From contig NZ_JANADO010000001.1 of assembly GCF_024199845.1 (NCBI RefSeq), positions 5,890,001 through 5,954,000 of the forward strand: a stretch of 64,000 nucleotides of DNA, written 5' to 3'. The position numbers and the translations under genes were made by a program. The notes beneath the pieces are model-generated. The model did no database searches, was not told the DNA's origin, and worked only from the letters and a program-made list of their open reading frames with translations. Positions 29,348-39,720 of the stretch are shown here, one piece after another. Numbering within the stretch: position 1 is the first letter of the stretch; each line of letters begins with the position of its first letter. Origin of the DNA: Bradyrhizobium sp. CCGB12. Its GTDB lineage: Bacteria; Pseudomonadota; Alphaproteobacteria; Rhizobiales; Xanthobacteraceae.

Positions 29348-30249
29348 GGAATGAGACGAGTACCGCGGCTGTCCTGTCTCTTGAACAGTTCGGTATAGAG
29401 CGGACACCGGCGGGCTAAGGAATCATGTGGCTCGAGATGTTTGGTCACTGACAAAGCGGCAAGCAAACGGTTGATAGTTCGATCCAATCGCCGTACATAT
29501 CGCTAGCTTACGCTAGCAATCGACAAATCGCCCTTCCCAATCGCGTCGCTTGAGCTTGCAGAGGGAGCGCCTCTCTCCCACCGCGCGCGGATGCCTTCCG
29601 TCATCGTTGTGCTGTAGGCGAGAGACAGATGTCGCAACGTCTCATGCTACCCCATTATTTCCTCGTTCGCTTTCTCGCCGGAGTGGGCGCTCTCCAAGAT
29701 TCGATTGATACTTCGCGAACTCAAGCTCACCGGGCCAAGGACGCTGCAGCCCAGCGAGCAAGGCATCGCTACTTCATCTGCCTCACAGCTTTCGATAACA
29801 ATCCCCAACGCAATGGCGATGAACTAGCCGAGATTTTCTTCGGCTAGCGCCTCCTCTCTCCGGTTCATTCGAAGAATGTCTTATACGGTATAGCGGATGG
29901 CTGTTGCCCGAGTGAACTTAGCCGAGGTGAGCAACGTCGGCGCCTAGGCGTTCATAAAGGCCACCGACGATCTGGCTGCTGTTGGTCCTAAAAAAGCAAT
30001 AGCACCGGCAGCCAATTCGACTCAAAACGCCCAGCTTGGGTGCATTGTCGCCCTTTCCGGCAGCTTCACTGCTGGCTTACCCACGGCGAATTGGCTGCAC
30101 CGTTCACAAGGAGAGCATAACTGTAGCAGCGCCCAAATTGGTACTCCAGGATCGACGCTTCAGAAAATACTGCCCTCGCGCACTTTGCGATAATCGATAC
30201 AATGTGGATCTTGAGACGTGAGGCCTCATCCTTCGCGCGACATTTTCGT
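29348..30249. other. Gap without a supported gene
   Basis: A 72-residue plus-strand frame at 29629-29847 and a few others have no start signal or motif. Probably decayed sequence. Confidence 0.35.
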
Positions 30250-30666
30250 CTAGTCGGCACGACGATGGCTTTGTCCCCTCTTCATAGCTAACGTCTCGCC
30301 ATGCCGAGTATGCACCTTGGATGCCCCGGCCCCACGCGTGACTGCGGAAGACGTCGACTTGTTGATTTTGTGTTGTTTCGAGCCTGCCTTTCCATGGGAC
30401 GCACCCTGCATCACGCGGCGACATTCGTCTCCCAATCGTCTATGATTGTCGCTGAGGCAAAACGCAACGACGTCTTCTTCTCCCCTTGCTTCAAATCGAC
30501 TACAGAAGCGAAACACGTCTAGTCTGCACGACGTCATCATCTGTGCTGCACCCCAATCTCCCGCGCGGGCGTACTCAGTGCAAGTCGCCGTTGTGGTCGC
30601 GAGCACAATTAGAGCCGCATACTGACGTGCGCTGAGTGCCCAACTAGTGCGCCGCATCCGAATCAC
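30250..30666 (-). CDS. Secreted cysteine-rich-repeat protein
   Basis: About 138 residues from a GTG at 30666 with an AAGAGGA site six bases upstream (the ATG at 30657 lacks one). A signal peptide is followed by CRLDVFRFCSR...VVAFCLSDNHRRLGDECRRVM, the four-Cys pattern of small cysteine-rich-repeat proteins (C-x6-7-C, C-x10-12-C). The C-terminal 60 residues are basic and likely disordered. Expected in the periplasm or outside. Role unknown. Confidence 0.55.
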   Translation of the reverse strand: MIRMRRTSWALSARQYAALIVLATTTATCTEYARAGDWGAAQMMTSCRLDVFRFCSRFEARGEEDVVAFCLSDNHRRLGDECRRVMQGASHGKAGSKQHKINKSTSSAVTRGAGASKVHTRHGETLAMKRGQSHRRAD

Positions 30667-31282
30667 GATATCCTCTTGGTTTTCATGACGTGCTCGGCAC
30701 ATCTTCGGTCTTTTGTGAACGATCGGCCCTCGCCGATGCGCCCTTTCAGACGGTAAGGCATTTGCCGAAAGCGTGAGACGTTCGCGAACCCATTGCTTCC
30801 TTCGTAATATTTTGGAGCGTCACTCGCCTACAGACTCGTACAACCTGACGCCACGTACGATTCAAGCCCTGTGAGCGTTGGGCAAGAGAATTCCGTCCCC
30901 TGCAGTTCCACGCGGCTCTCCTTCTCGATCAAGCCGCATTGTTGGATATGGCCATTTGGACGCCGGCAGAATGAGATCGCGTCGAGAAACTGTAGCGGCA
31001 CCTTCGCCCAACGTCAGCGTCTCGACCGAGAGATACTAGACATCCTCATGTTCGACGGTTCAACGCGACAGCCCACCGCAACAATAGAGCTGTATCGTCT
31101 GTTGTAGATGTTGACCCGGCAGCGTCGAAACCCTGACGAGACGCGTCCAGCTGCGGCCCCTGTCCCGGATCATTGATCAGGCAAGACACGGTACAATAAC
31201 CACTCGTCGGCATGCAACTTGCCAAGATAGGGAGCCAAAACGCGAAAGCGAAATGGGCTTTCGCGCCGCCCCGGGAGTACCA
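30667..31282. other. Gap, holds one repeat copy
   Basis: No gene supported. The dispersed repeat copy is at 30831-30875. Confidence 0.4.
30831..30875 (+). repeat. Dispersed repeat, copy 4
   Basis: Reads TACAACCTGACGCCACGTAC then GATTCAAGCCCTGTGAG. Best-preserved copy together with copy 1. Confidence 0.5.
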
Positions 31283-31816
31283 ATGAGACTTGCCATGATT
31301 CCGATCGGTGCAACTCTGATGGTGCTTATGCTCCTAATCTTGGAAGGGGCGACCATCAGTCGGGCGTTCGAAGCACCGTCCGTGCTGCTCGCCAAAGAGA
31401 TCGCCAAGTCCGTCAATCAGAGGGCCAAAGGGCCTGAGATGGGCGTTGTTGCCACCCGGTGGGATTACACCCCCGTTGCGCAAGCCATACCGCATCGGGG
31501 GCCTCTCCCTACCGGTGATCTCGTGCCCATCAAGTTGGTCGAACAAGGCCGAGCGTATCTGCCACTCAGCTCCAACTGTGCGATCGTCGAGCGCATGCGA
31601 AATTCCATGACGACGTCCTCTAATCGTGCGGAGCCGCCCATCCTACACCTTCCGATCTGCGGCTTCCCCGCGCCGAGTGGCGTCGCCGTGGTTCCGACCT
31701 CGCGCTCGACGGCAACAAGCTGGTTTGCCGCCGGAACGGTGTGTCTCGCATTGGTAACGATCTTCCTTGTAAACTTGATCGAGCTGTACAGCTTCAGGGC
31801 AAAAAAGCGAGAATAG
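31283..31816 (+). CDS. Hypothetical protein with two membrane segments
   Basis: 177 residues from Met at 31283, which has a GGGAG site upstream. Membrane segments are near the start (IPIGATLMVLMLLILEGAT) and near the end (WFAAGTVCLALVTIFLVNLI), enclosing about 110 residues likely on the periplasmic side with two Cys (NCAIVERM, LPICGFP) that could pair. No family recognised. Confidence 0.5.
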   Translation: MRLAMIPIGATLMVLMLLILEGATISRAFEAPSVLLAKEIAKSVNQRAKGPEMGVVATRWDYTPVAQAIPHRGPLPTGDLVPIKLVEQGRAYLPLSSNCAIVERMRNSMTTSSNRAEPPILHLPICGFPAPSGVAVVPTSRSTATSWFAAGTVCLALVTIFLVNLIELYSFRAKKRE

Positions 31817-32339
31817 CACACTCGGGACCGTACAATGATCGCGTTCAGTATGCCTCTCGCCAGCATTTCAAGAATTCGCAGTTTTGCGAACCCGTTGTGC
31901 ATTCCTATGGGAAACTCCGCCGCTGTTTGACTTCGACGATGTGGACACTGGTCTGCGAGAGGCATGTCATCGCGGACAGGCTATCGCTGGCGTGTGATGC
32001 ACGAGGAGCTCTTCATCTAATACGCATTCGATTTGCTCGTGATGCGATCGGCGGCGCAATGCCACCGAACCCAGATCATCGCCGCCTCATTCATCAGGTA
32101 CGTAATGAGCTTCTTTTGTCGAGCAGGACGCGCGCGCTCAATGTTCATTGTGACGACGCAATCGCTTCCATGCGTCGCAACTCGCTCCAATCGACCATTT
32201 GACTGCTCATCGACTCACGTGGGTGGCACACGCACACAATGGGATGAACGGAGAGCGATATAAACACTGTCTCGTGGCTTCGAAGTGCCTGAATCCAAGC
32301 GCCGTCTCCTACGCGTCCAACCAACGATCTTACGATCGA
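31817..32339. other. Upstream region of ahpC, no gene supported
   Basis: I searched this region by eye for TGT-N10-ACA and found no exact NifA site. The sigma-54 element lies directly after it. Confidence 0.4.
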
Positions 32340-32355
32340 TGGCATATAGCTTGCT
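32340..32355 (+). promoter_or_regulatory. Sigma-54 (-24/-12) promoter of ahpC
   Basis: TGGCATATAGCTTGCT has GG-N10-GC and TTGCT. A start near 32366 would give a 38-base leader. This places the peroxiredoxin in the RpoN regulon next to the fix genes. Confidence 0.75.
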
Positions 32356-32403
32356 TCGCTATGACATTGGGACCCACGCTGGGCGGCCTTGTAAGGATAC
32401 AGC

Positions 32404-32958
32404 ATGCTTGGAATAGGATGTAAGTTGCCATCTTTCGAGATTACAGGTGTGAAGCCAGGCTTTCACGCACAGGAGGAAGAAGGACAGAGCGCGTTCGAGA
32501 CACTGACCGAGGAGAGCTTCCCCGGCAAATGGAAGGTCATCTTTTTCTACCCCAAAGATTTTACCTTCGTCTGCCCGACTGAGATCGCCGAGTTTGCTCG
32601 ACTATCCAAGGATTTCAGTGACCGTAATGCGGTTGTACTAGGCGGCTCGACTGATAACGAGTTCTGCAAACTTGCCTGGCGCCGTGCTCACGCGAGCCTC
32701 AACAATCTGCCAATTTGGCAGTTTGCTGACACCAAGGGCGCGTTGATCGACGGCCTTGGCGCACGTTCGCCCGAAGGCGTTGCCTACCGCTACAGCTTTA
32801 TCGCTGACCCCGACAACACCGTTCAGCACGTTTATGCGACAAATCTCAACGTCGGCCGCAACCCAAAGGACACGCTGCGCGTCCTCGACGCGCTCCAAAC
32901 CAACGAACTCTGTCCTTGCAATCGCGAAATCGGCGGCGAAACGCTTACGATTGGATGA
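32404..32958 (+). CDS. ahpC: Peroxiredoxin, AhpC/2-Cys type
   Basis: 184 residues. The peroxidatic Cys is in DFTFVCPTEI, with the conserved Arg region in KDTLRVLDALQ, and the resolving Cys is in NELCPCN, which gives the C-P-C variation typical of the AhpC/AhpD branch. It reduces peroxides in the cytoplasm, with electrons normally passed by AhpD. An AAGGATA ribosome site and a sigma-54 promoter precede it. It faces fixX tail to tail. Co-expression with nitrogenase would protect the bacteroid from peroxide. The stop codon overlaps the next start (ATGA). Confidence 0.92.
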   Translation: MLGIGCKLPSFEITGVKPGFHAQEEEGQSAFETLTEESFPGKWKVIFFYPKDFTFVCPTEIAEFARLSKDFSDRNAVVLGGSTDNEFCKLAWRRAHASLNNLPIWQFADTKGALIDGLGARSPEGVAYRYSFIADPDNTVQHVYATNLNVGRNPKDTLRVLDALQTNELCPCNREIGGETLTIG

Positions 32959-33197
32959 ACCGCCTTTTATCCTCTGAACAGCCAAAGAGAGCAGGCCCTG
33001 ATTTCTCCAATGACATCAGCCTCGAATTAGCCGAGATGGTGGCCGATGATATGCTGCTTCCACAAAGCAAATATGGGCTATGTCTGGCGAACGCGATTGC
33101 GCGCGATGCGCCGCCGTCTCACGATGGATTCGGCTGCGACCTTCGTGACGACGACAGCACCACTCTCGGCGACAAGATCCGGGGGCTGCGACAATAG
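32955..33197 (+). pseudogene. AhpD-like alkylhydroperoxidase, truncated
   Basis: The ATG at 32955 overlaps the ahpC stop. The first 50 residues match the N-terminal part of AhpD (SNDISLELAEMVADDMLLPQ, then KYGLCLANAIAR). After that the family similarity stops and the frame ends after 80 residues, while AhpD is about 175 long. The catalytic ExxxCxxC region is absent. So the electron donor for AhpC is probably lost here and must come from elsewhere. Confidence 0.6.
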
Positions 33198-33646
33198 CGG
33201 CGATGAACATCTGCTTTGTTCCCCTCGTCTACAATACAACACGATGCTGGAACGGCTTCGTACGAAGCGATCAGCAGACCAATGTGAACGATTGATTTCG
33301 ACCCGTCGTCGCTTGCGCTTTCGATCATAAAACGCTTCATCGCTTACATGAATTCTCGCTGCAGGAGGCGAGAGACCGATGTGATCTAGGCCAGTCGTTT
33401 GGGCTCGTCGTGTAGCTGCTCGCCTGGCGCCCAAAGCAGGACGTTACGCCGCTCGCCCGCGTGATCCGAGCCGGCTATTTCAATGGGCCGAAATGATGGT
33501 GTGATTACCCGCGCCCGAGTTCCACTGACTTGGCCTCACCTTACATTCAAGGCCGCTCGCACTTAAATCCCATGCAAGAGCGCGAACAGGACTTGCGGCG
33601 AGGTCCCTTTTTCCAGCGGTCGATCACCGAAATTTTTCATTAAATC
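33198..33646. other. Convergent gap between the ahpD relic and fixX
   Basis: No gene or RNA recognised. Confidence 0.4.
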
Positions 33647-33940
33647 TCACCCAAACTTGAACAGTACTCCATATCCGCCACGCGGATAATTCCATTCGAT
33701 GTCGCCGCTAGGCTCAGCGATCACGCGGCACGTGCCGCATTCGACGCAGCCGTCGACAGTTACTTCGACCTGTCCCGTCTCATTGAGTTCGTAGCAGCGG
33801 GCAGGGCAAGCCTTCAAAAGCGCTCTTAGCTGCTGCGAGGGAGTGTTGTGCGCGCGCACCTTGACGTGGGGGCGACCTACGTCGACAAGATATCGGTTGT
33901 AGTATAGCTTGTCCTCGACACGCACGGACGATTCAGTCAT
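33647..33940 (-). CDS. fixX: Ferredoxin-like protein FixX
   Basis: 97 residues, normal for FixX. The Cys motif [13 protein letters not shown] plus the upstream ACPARCYEL supply one [4Fe-4S] cluster. In rhizobia FixX works with FixABC, an electron-bifurcating flavoprotein complex that sends electrons to nitrogenase. It follows fixC with a 37-bp gap and is the last gene of its operon. Confidence 0.93.
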   Translation of the reverse strand: MTESSVRVEDKLYYNRYLVDVGRPHVKVRAHNTPSQQLRALLKACPARCYELNETGQVEVTVDGCVECGTCRVIAEPSGDIEWNYPRGGYGVLFKFG

Positions 33941-33977
33941 GCGTTAACTCCTTAGATCCGCTTCATTTTCTGATTTG

Positions 33978-35285
33978 TTAGCGCCACGCACGAGCAAGAC
34001 GGCACGCATCGCTGAACAGACCTACCCACGACCGTGCCTTCACGAAGGATCTCACCGTCACCCTCTCTTTCTCGATCTTGGGCGTACCATCCACGCGTAC
34101 AAAGTTCTGCATCGCCCTGGAGACGAGCTGCGGGTAGGTGAGAAAGAAATTTTCCGAGTTTGTGTGCATCAGTTTCGGTAGGTCCTTGTACTTCTTGAGG
34201 TCCTTCATGACGAAAGAATTGTCCAACATCTTCTTGTAGAGTGATAGATTTGTCCCCGTCATGGGATCGCGCCGCGAATTGACGTGGACGATTGCTTCGG
34301 CGGCGATGCGACCTGATGTCAGGGCGAGATTGGAGCCCTCGCGATGAATAGCATTGTTGAGCTGCGCCGCATCGCCAACCACCAGCCAGCCCTCGCCATA
34401 GAGCTGCGGGATTGCCTTATATCCGCCTTCAGGAATGAGATGCGCCGAATATTCTTTGACCTCGGAGCCGACGATCAGAGGCGCCACAGATGGGTGCCTT
34501 TTGAAGTGATCGAGCAACCCGTACGGCGTTTCGCCTGTACGCCGGAAGTCGGAGACAAGACAACCCATGCCCAGTGAAATGCATTCCTTGTTGGCATAGA
34601 TAAAGCCCATGCCCGTCATGCCACGGGAGATCGTACCCGCTGCCTCGATCACTACCCCTTCGTCCTCCTTGAGATTGAAACGAGCCTCAATCGTCTCCCG
34701 CGGCAAGAAATGCATTTCCTTTACCGCGAGTGCAACCTTGTCGGGTGTCGGCCGCTCACGTAACCCCGCGCGCGTCCCCAGCAGGCCGTTAACGCCTTCG
34801 GCCAACACGACCACGTCGGCATGTACTTCGCCGTCTTGACGATCTGTACGCACACCGATCACCTTTCCACGGCTGTCCCGTGCAAGTTCGGTGACTGTGG
34901 TCTCGTACAGAACAGTCGTTCCGGCTTCGCGTACTTTTGACGAGAACCATTTGTCGAACTGCGCGCGAATGATGGTGTAGCGGTTCGGTCGTTCTTCGTT
35001 GAACTCGTCAGAGCGGTAATGCATGCCGACGTGCGCGCGGTCATCCATCATCCAGAAGCGCTGCTCGACCAAATGACGTTCAAGCGGCGCCTCCTCCCGA
35101 AAGTCCGGAATCAGCTTTTCCATCATATCCGCGTAGAGGATTGCGCCCTGCACGTTTTTCGAACCCGCATACTCGCCGCGCTCGAGCTGTAGCACCTTCA
35201 TACCGCTCCGTGCCATGGTCAGCGCCGCCGCGTTGCCAGCCATGCCTGCGCCGACCACGATTGCGTCGAACCTCTCATCGATCAT
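33978..35285 (-). CDS. fixC: FixC, electron-transfer flavoprotein dehydrogenase
   Basis: 435 residues from Met at 35285 ([18 protein letters not shown]). The FAD dinucleotide-binding motif is [12 protein letters not shown] at residues 9-20, and [18 protein letters not shown] is the second FAD site. Homologous to ETF:quinone oxidoreductase. It would be membrane-associated and pass electrons to quinone and FixX in the FixABCX complex. It begins about 10 bases after fixB. Confidence 0.94.
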   Translation of the reverse strand: MIDERFDAIVVGAGMAGNAAALTMARSGMKVLQLERGEYAGSKNVQGAILYADMMEKLIPDFREEAPLERHLVEQRFWMMDDRAHVGMHYRSDEFNEERPNRYTIIRAQFDKWFSSKVREAGTTVLYETTVTELARDSRGKVIGVRTDRQDGEVHADVVVLAEGVNGLLGTRAGLRERPTPDKVALAVKEMHFLPRETIEARFNLKEDEGVVIEAAGTISRGMTGMGFIYANKECISLGMGCLVSDFRRTGETPYGLLDHFKRHPSVAPLIVGSEVKEYSAHLIPEGGYKAIPQLYGEGWLVVGDAAQLNNAIHREGSNLALTSGRIAAEAIVHVNSRRDPMTGTNLSLYKKMLDNSFVMKDLKKYKDLPKLMHTNSENFFLTYPQLVSRAMQNFVRVDGTPKIEKERVTVRSFVKARSWVGLFSDACRLARAWR

Positions 35286-35295
35286 GACAACCTCT

Positions 35296-36405
35296 TTAGC
35301 TCGCAATCCGGGCGCGCGAATTCGGAAGAAGCCGCGCTCGAAATGCGGCGGTCAGCGCCGGCAGTAGATGCACAGCATCGTGAACGATCGCGATATGGGC
35401 GAAGTCGAAGATCGGCGCGTTCTTGTCAGTGTTGATGGCGACGATTAGATCGGCGCCCTCCACACCGACCCGATGTTGGATCGCCCCGGAAATGCCAGCT
35501 GCGATATACAGCTTTGGCCGGATGGTCTTTCCAGTCTGCCCGATCTGCCGGTCGGACGTAACCCACCCCCTTTGCACCAAAGGACGCGAGCAACCGTACT
35601 CGGCTCCCAGCACTACGGCGAGTTGGCGGACCAACTGAAAGTTCTCCGGCGATCCCAATCCCAAGCCTCCGGCAACCACCGCATCGGCATAGGCCAGATT
35701 GGATGTTTCGGAATCGCGGTCCGGAATGAACGAGAGCACTTTGGTAACGATATCATCCTCAATTAGACCAAGTGGATGGATAATGATGCGAGCGGCATCG
35801 CGAATGACACGATCAGGCATTGGCATCACGCGCGGTCGAACCGTTGCCATTTGCGGCCGGTAGTTCAAGGTGTAGATCGTGCAAAGCAAAGAGCCGCCGA
35901 AGGTCGGACGTGTAGCCGCAAGCGAGCCATCCGCGTCAACATCAAGAGCCGTGCAGTCGGCGGTCAGACCTGTCAGCAGCGTTGTCGCTACAGAACCGGC
36001 GAGATCGCGGCCAAGGGTTGTGGCGCCCAGCAGCAAGATTTCGGGTTTGTACTTGGTGACCAGTTCGGTTAGCGCCTTGGTGTAGGATTCGTTGCGATAC
36101 TCCGATAGCACATTGTCGGTCACGAGATAGGTCAGATCGGCGCCGTAGCAGAAGGACTCAAGTGCGGCGTTACGGGAGGCCTCACCTTCTGGACCGATTA
36201 CTACGGCTGCAAGATCAACCTTCAACTTGTCAGCAAGTCTGCGGCCCGCACCCATAAGCTCCCAGGAGACGGGATGCACCTGCTCGCGTTCCTGCTCGAC
36301 GAAGACCCAAACATGCTTATAGGCCTTAAAGTGCTCCGGCAGTTCTCTTCTGGCTGCAGCCCGGCCGGACCCGGCCGGCACCACGGCATTGGTAACGTTC
36401 GTCAT
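35296..36405 (-). CDS. fixB: FixB, electron-transfer flavoprotein alpha subunit
   Basis: 369 residues. The C-terminal FAD domain shows [24 protein letters not shown] sequence (here [20 protein letters not shown] and [13 protein letters not shown]). Pairs with FixA in the bifurcating complex. No fixA gene is present in this window, so it must be elsewhere. The ATG at 36405 overlaps the stop of a 68-codon upstream frame (ATGA). Confidence 0.94.
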   Translation of the reverse strand: MTNVTNAVVPAGSGRAAARRELPEHFKAYKHVWVFVEQEREQVHPVSWELMGAGRRLADKLKVDLAAVVIGPEGEASRNAALESFCYGADLTYLVTDNVLSEYRNESYTKALTELVTKYKPEILLLGATTLGRDLAGSVATTLLTGLTADCTALDVDADGSLAATRPTFGGSLLCTIYTLNYRPQMATVRPRVMPMPDRVIRDAARIIIHPLGLIEDDIVTKVLSFIPDRDSETSNLAYADAVVAGGLGLGSPENFQLVRQLAVVLGAEYGCSRPLVQRGWVTSDRQIGQTGKTIRPKLYIAAGISGAIQHRVGVEGADLIVAINTDKNAPIFDFAHIAIVHDAVHLLPALTAAFRARLLPNSRARIAS

Positions 36406-36608
36406 ACCCTTGAATTCCCCTCAGGACCTGCGCACCTCAGGCGCAAATCGCTTTCCAGCGTGAATTGATTGTCGACAATAGGTCCGATCAGCAACTGCCG
36501 CGTTGCTTGTCGGGTCCTGTCAGCTCCCGCATTCATAGTGCAGGGTACAAAGCGCCGCTTGACCAGCGCCCACATGCCGCGCAGGACCTTGGTCACGACG
36601 TTCTCCAT
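36402..36608 (-). CDS. Small unknown gene translationally coupled to fixB
   Basis: 68 residues from Met at 36608, with an AGGAGG ribosome site six bases upstream, the strongest in this region. Its TGA overlaps the fixB ATG by the ATGA arrangement, so ribosomes would pass from one to the other. The sequence begins [20 protein letters not shown], a short amphipathic basic helix, and then has no motif that I know. It occupies the place where fixA is found in some diazotrophs but does not resemble it. Confidence 0.55.
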   Translation of the reverse strand: MENVVTKVLRGMWALVKRRFVPCTMNAGADRTRQATRQLLIGPIVDNQFTLESDLRLRCAGPEGNSRV

Positions 36609-37373
36609 GCTGGCCTCCTGCGCACTTCCTTTAACAGCTAGCTTAGGCACTCCCCGCGGAGCGTCGGCCATAGCACCGCAACGTTTTTTGATCGTTCTTT
36701 CCAGCACTGCGGACGAGACAGATCCATTCTTTGAGCGGCATGTGCACTCCGGCCTTGGCGCTGCAGCCGGCATTGAACGAGTAATGCAGTTCATGCGCGG
36801 CTCCAGCGTGAGAAACTCGCGCTAGCCCATACTTTCGGGCGACCGTGCAGACGCGAATTACTGCCGGTGATTGTGTGGACGCGGATGTGGGTGACGCGGG
36901 CGATTGCCTGCATGCCCAGTCCCGATGTGGTCTCTACGCGCGAGCTACCCATTGACCGGCACCTTTCGGCCAATGCCGGCCTCAACAGAATCCAGGTCAA
37001 TCTCGAGCATGCCCACGAGCGAGGCCCACATGGTGACGGCAAGCGCGGTGTACAACATAGGCAACGTCATTGGTTCTTCCTCCAAACCTCATCCCCGGAC
37101 AGCAGCATGGAAATTCGGCGTCTCTGACGCTGGTGCAGGAGGACAGCAAATGTCGTACCAGTTGAAATTACCATCGAGAATCAAAAGCGAGAACAATGAC
37201 TTGAGATAAGTCGACAGCGACATCATGAGCACGGCAGATGCGACAACTCCGGATATCGTCTGATATCCGACATTGCCGCTTTGCCCATTGGTGCAGAGGC
37301 TATCGGAATGAAGACAAACTCCGCGCAGCTGGTTGTGACAACCAGCGCAATCGATAATGGGACATGCAATAGG
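36609..37373. other. Gap between the small gene and nifW
   Basis: About 760 bp. A minus-strand frame near 36945-37070 (MTLPMLYTALAVTMWASLVG followed by MLEIDLDSVEAG) ends at an early stop; it may be a relic. No fixA-like sequence seen. Confidence 0.4.
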
Positions 37374-37715
37374 CTACTTCAGCTCACTCAAAGGCACGAA
37401 CGCCGCCGGCTTCTTGGGCTCTGAGACTGCATCCTGCAAGACTTTGAACACACGCTGGTCAATCGGTGAGGACGCCACAAAGTCGGCGTAGGCTCGCTCC
37501 AGCATCGTCTTGCATCGAGCTGTGATCTCCGCTTCCGTAGCGTCGGCAAACTGTTCCCTGCCGAGATATTGGCCCATGCGCCTTAAGATATGAAGGCGTG
37601 CGATATTGACGACCTTTGGATCATAATCGACCCCAAGCAGTGCAAAAAACTCTTCCGCAGAAGAGGCCTTTTTGAGCCGATCCAGGATAACGGCTGTCAT
37701 TGGCTTGTCGCTCAT
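37374..37715 (-). CDS. nifW: NifW, nitrogenase-protective protein
   Basis: 113 residues, normal for NifW. It contains the family pattern SSAEEFFALLGVDYDPKVVN followed by ARLHILRRMGQYL. NifW interacts with the MoFe protein and helps its maturation or protection from oxygen. A GGAGAG ribosome site is present. It lies about 250 bp behind nifV on the same strand, and no separate -24/-12 element was seen between them, so it may be transcribed from the nifV promoter. Confidence 0.93.
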   Translation of the reverse strand: MSDKPMTAVILDRLKKASSAEEFFALLGVDYDPKVVNIARLHILRRMGQYLGREQFADATEAEITARCKTMLERAYADFVASSPIDQRVFKVLQDAVSEPKKPAAFVPLSELK

Positions 37716-37961
37716 CGAAAACTCTCCATTCGGTCAGCGGCGTGGCCTGTCTGGTCGCGGCAGGCCTCAGCTTGATAATCGAGGTGTCCCTCCTCGCAGT
37801 CGCCTATGTATGGCCAAACCGCGCTGCAGAAACTCTCGCAGCTATGGCAGCTTGGCAATGACGGCGCGGACAGGCTCCGGCTTCTGGTGAAAGTGCGCGC
37901 GATTTTCCAACACATCCCCCAGGTACCTCGAATTTGAGACGGCATGCTGGACACGCGCTCC

Positions 37962-39146
37962 TTACACGTCATGGATCAACGAGCGTTCGCGAACGTCGCG
38001 CCAGATCGCAATCAAGGTCTCGCTCTGAACCGCCCGCTTGTGCTCAACGGCATGCTTGCGCACACGCGAAAGGATCTGTCTTGCTTCATCGGCGCTGGCC
38101 GAAAGCTGCAATTCATCAAGCAACGAGGTGACCGCTGAAAGGCCTGAATGCTTGCCCATCACAAACCGGTTGGAGCGACCAAGCAGACCGGGATCAAGCG
38201 ACTGATAGGTGCGTTTGTCCTTCAACAGGCCGTCGACATGAATGCCGGATTCATGGGTGAACACATGTTCACCCACGATTGCCTTGTTCAGAGGAATCGC
38301 ACGTAAAGCCGCAGCTGCGACCACCGCCGCGACCTTCTCGAGTTCCGGCAGTCGGATGCCAGTTTGACGTCCGTACAGCTGCTTGAGTGCGACTGCGACT
38401 TCCTCTAGCGGCGCATTGCCCGCACGCTCTCCAAGCCCGATGACGGTCACCGATGCGTGGCTCGCGCCGCTATTAATGGCAGCGAGCGTGTTGGCGGTCG
38501 CGAGCCCAAGATCGTCGTGACCATGGAACTCAAGCTCAAGATCGGTGGCCGCACGCAACTGCTTGACAAGCGCATTGGTGGAATCCGGATCTAGTACACC
38601 AAGCGTGTCGGCAATGCGAAAGCGACGGGCGCCCGCGGCCTTAGCCGTGGCAATCAGGCGAATGAGAAAATCAACATCGGCGCGAGAAGAGTCCTCACCG
38701 CCGACCGCGACCTCTAGTCCCCGCTCGCGGGCATAACCAACCACGCGCTTGACCTTTTCAAGCGCAAATTCACGCTCGCTGCCAATCTTGGCCGCGATTT
38801 GAATATCTGAGGCGGGGATCGAAATATTGACCATTGAGACGCGCGCCTCCTTTGCCGCGTCCACATCGGCTTCACGCATTCGGCACCAACCGATAGCGGT
38901 GAGCGGAAGACCCGCTTCGACAATCGCGCGAATAGCAGCGACCTCGTCCCCGCCCATGGCCGGCGTTCCCGCTTCAAGCTCAGTAACGCCGGCTCGCGCA
39001 AGCGCTTGCGCGATCGCCAGCTTTTCCTTAACCGTGAACGCAACCCCGGGGGCCTGCTCGCCGTCGCGCAATGTCGTGTCGTTGAGCACGATTGGCTTAG
39101 CCGATGCCGTCTCGGACGACCGTTGGCCAGCAGTGGCGACGATCAT
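37962..39146 (-). CDS. nifV: Homocitrate synthase
   Basis: 394 residues from Met at 39146. The active-site opening [17 protein letters not shown] and the metal ligands in [17 protein letters not shown] are typical. It condenses acetyl-CoA and 2-oxoglutarate to homocitrate, the organic part of FeMo-co. An earlier in-frame ATG at 39173 is unlikely: the sigma-54 promoter predicts the transcript to begin near 39172, and an AAGGAG site sits 8 bases before 39146. A plant host may also supply homocitrate in legume symbioses, so nifV is interesting here. Confidence 0.93.
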   Translation of the reverse strand: MIVATAGQRSSETASAKPIVLNDTTLRDGEQAPGVAFTVKEKLAIAQALARAGVTELEAGTPAMGGDEVAAIRAIVEAGLPLTAIGWCRMREADVDAAKEARVSMVNISIPASDIQIAAKIGSEREFALEKVKRVVGYARERGLEVAVGGEDSSRADVDFLIRLIATAKAAGARRFRIADTLGVLDPDSTNALVKQLRAATDLELEFHGHDDLGLATANTLAAINSGASHASVTVIGLGERAGNAPLEEVAVALKQLYGRQTGIRLPELEKVAAVVAAAALRAIPLNKAIVGEHVFTHESGIHVDGLLKDKRTYQSLDPGLLGRSNRFVMGKHSGLSAVTSLLDELQLSASADEARQILSRVRKHAVEHKRAVQSETLIAIWRDVRERSLIHDV

Positions 39147-39182
39147 GAGCAGCTCCTTGTTTTGTTTGACCAAGGTCGGTTT

Positions 39183-39198
39183 TGCAACCCGCGTGCCA
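39183..39198 (-). promoter_or_regulatory. Sigma-54 promoter of nifV
   Basis: On the minus strand TGGCACGCGGGTTGCA, a full consensus match. Confidence 0.88.
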
Positions 39199-39251
39199 TT
39201 CCGGTAGCGACCTAACGCCCTGCAAACCCGCTATTTTCGCTGCGAACACAT

Positions 39252-39267
39252 TGTTGTAAATACAACA
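39252..39267. promoter_or_regulatory. NifA upstream activator site of nifV
   Basis: TGTTGTAAATACAACA fits TGT-N10-ACA and is nearly a perfect palindrome. It lies about 55 bp upstream of the -24 element. Confidence 0.8.
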
Positions 39268-39720
39268 GCACTAAAATTGCGCCTCACAATTCTCGTTCGC
39301 ACGGGCAATTGCCGTACGGACGGTGAGGAAATACTTTAACGGCTGGGGTCCCCTCTCATGCAACTTCGATTCTCGAGAACGGGTTTGCGCATTTCACGAT
39401 AGACGCTCGTCGATCAACCAGTGATACGAAACTAAACGTCGTGTTGGCGTCAACCTGTGCGCTGCTTGAGACCTGATCGATCGCAAGGTAGCCGCTTCGG
39501 CAGGCTAACGTACTGTAGATGGAAAGCAGGCCGCCAGCCAGACGTTGCGCGATTTTCTAGACCGTCGTCTACGGCAAGGTGCTGAACCCGTTAACACTCG
39601 CTCGCAGCGGCAACGCACGCCGATGAAAACGTTCGCGTCCGCGGTAGCGTCCCTTTTAGCTTCATCCTAGCACATCGTTACGGGACAACGCCGCGAAGCG
39701 AAAAGAAGTCAAGATGCGCA
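39268..39720. other. Gap between the nifV control region and nifQ
   Basis: No gene recognised. Confidence 0.45.

Noticed and set aside
36609..37373. Expected fixA between nifW and fixB
   Set aside because: I looked for the FixA start and ETF-beta motifs on both strands and saw none.
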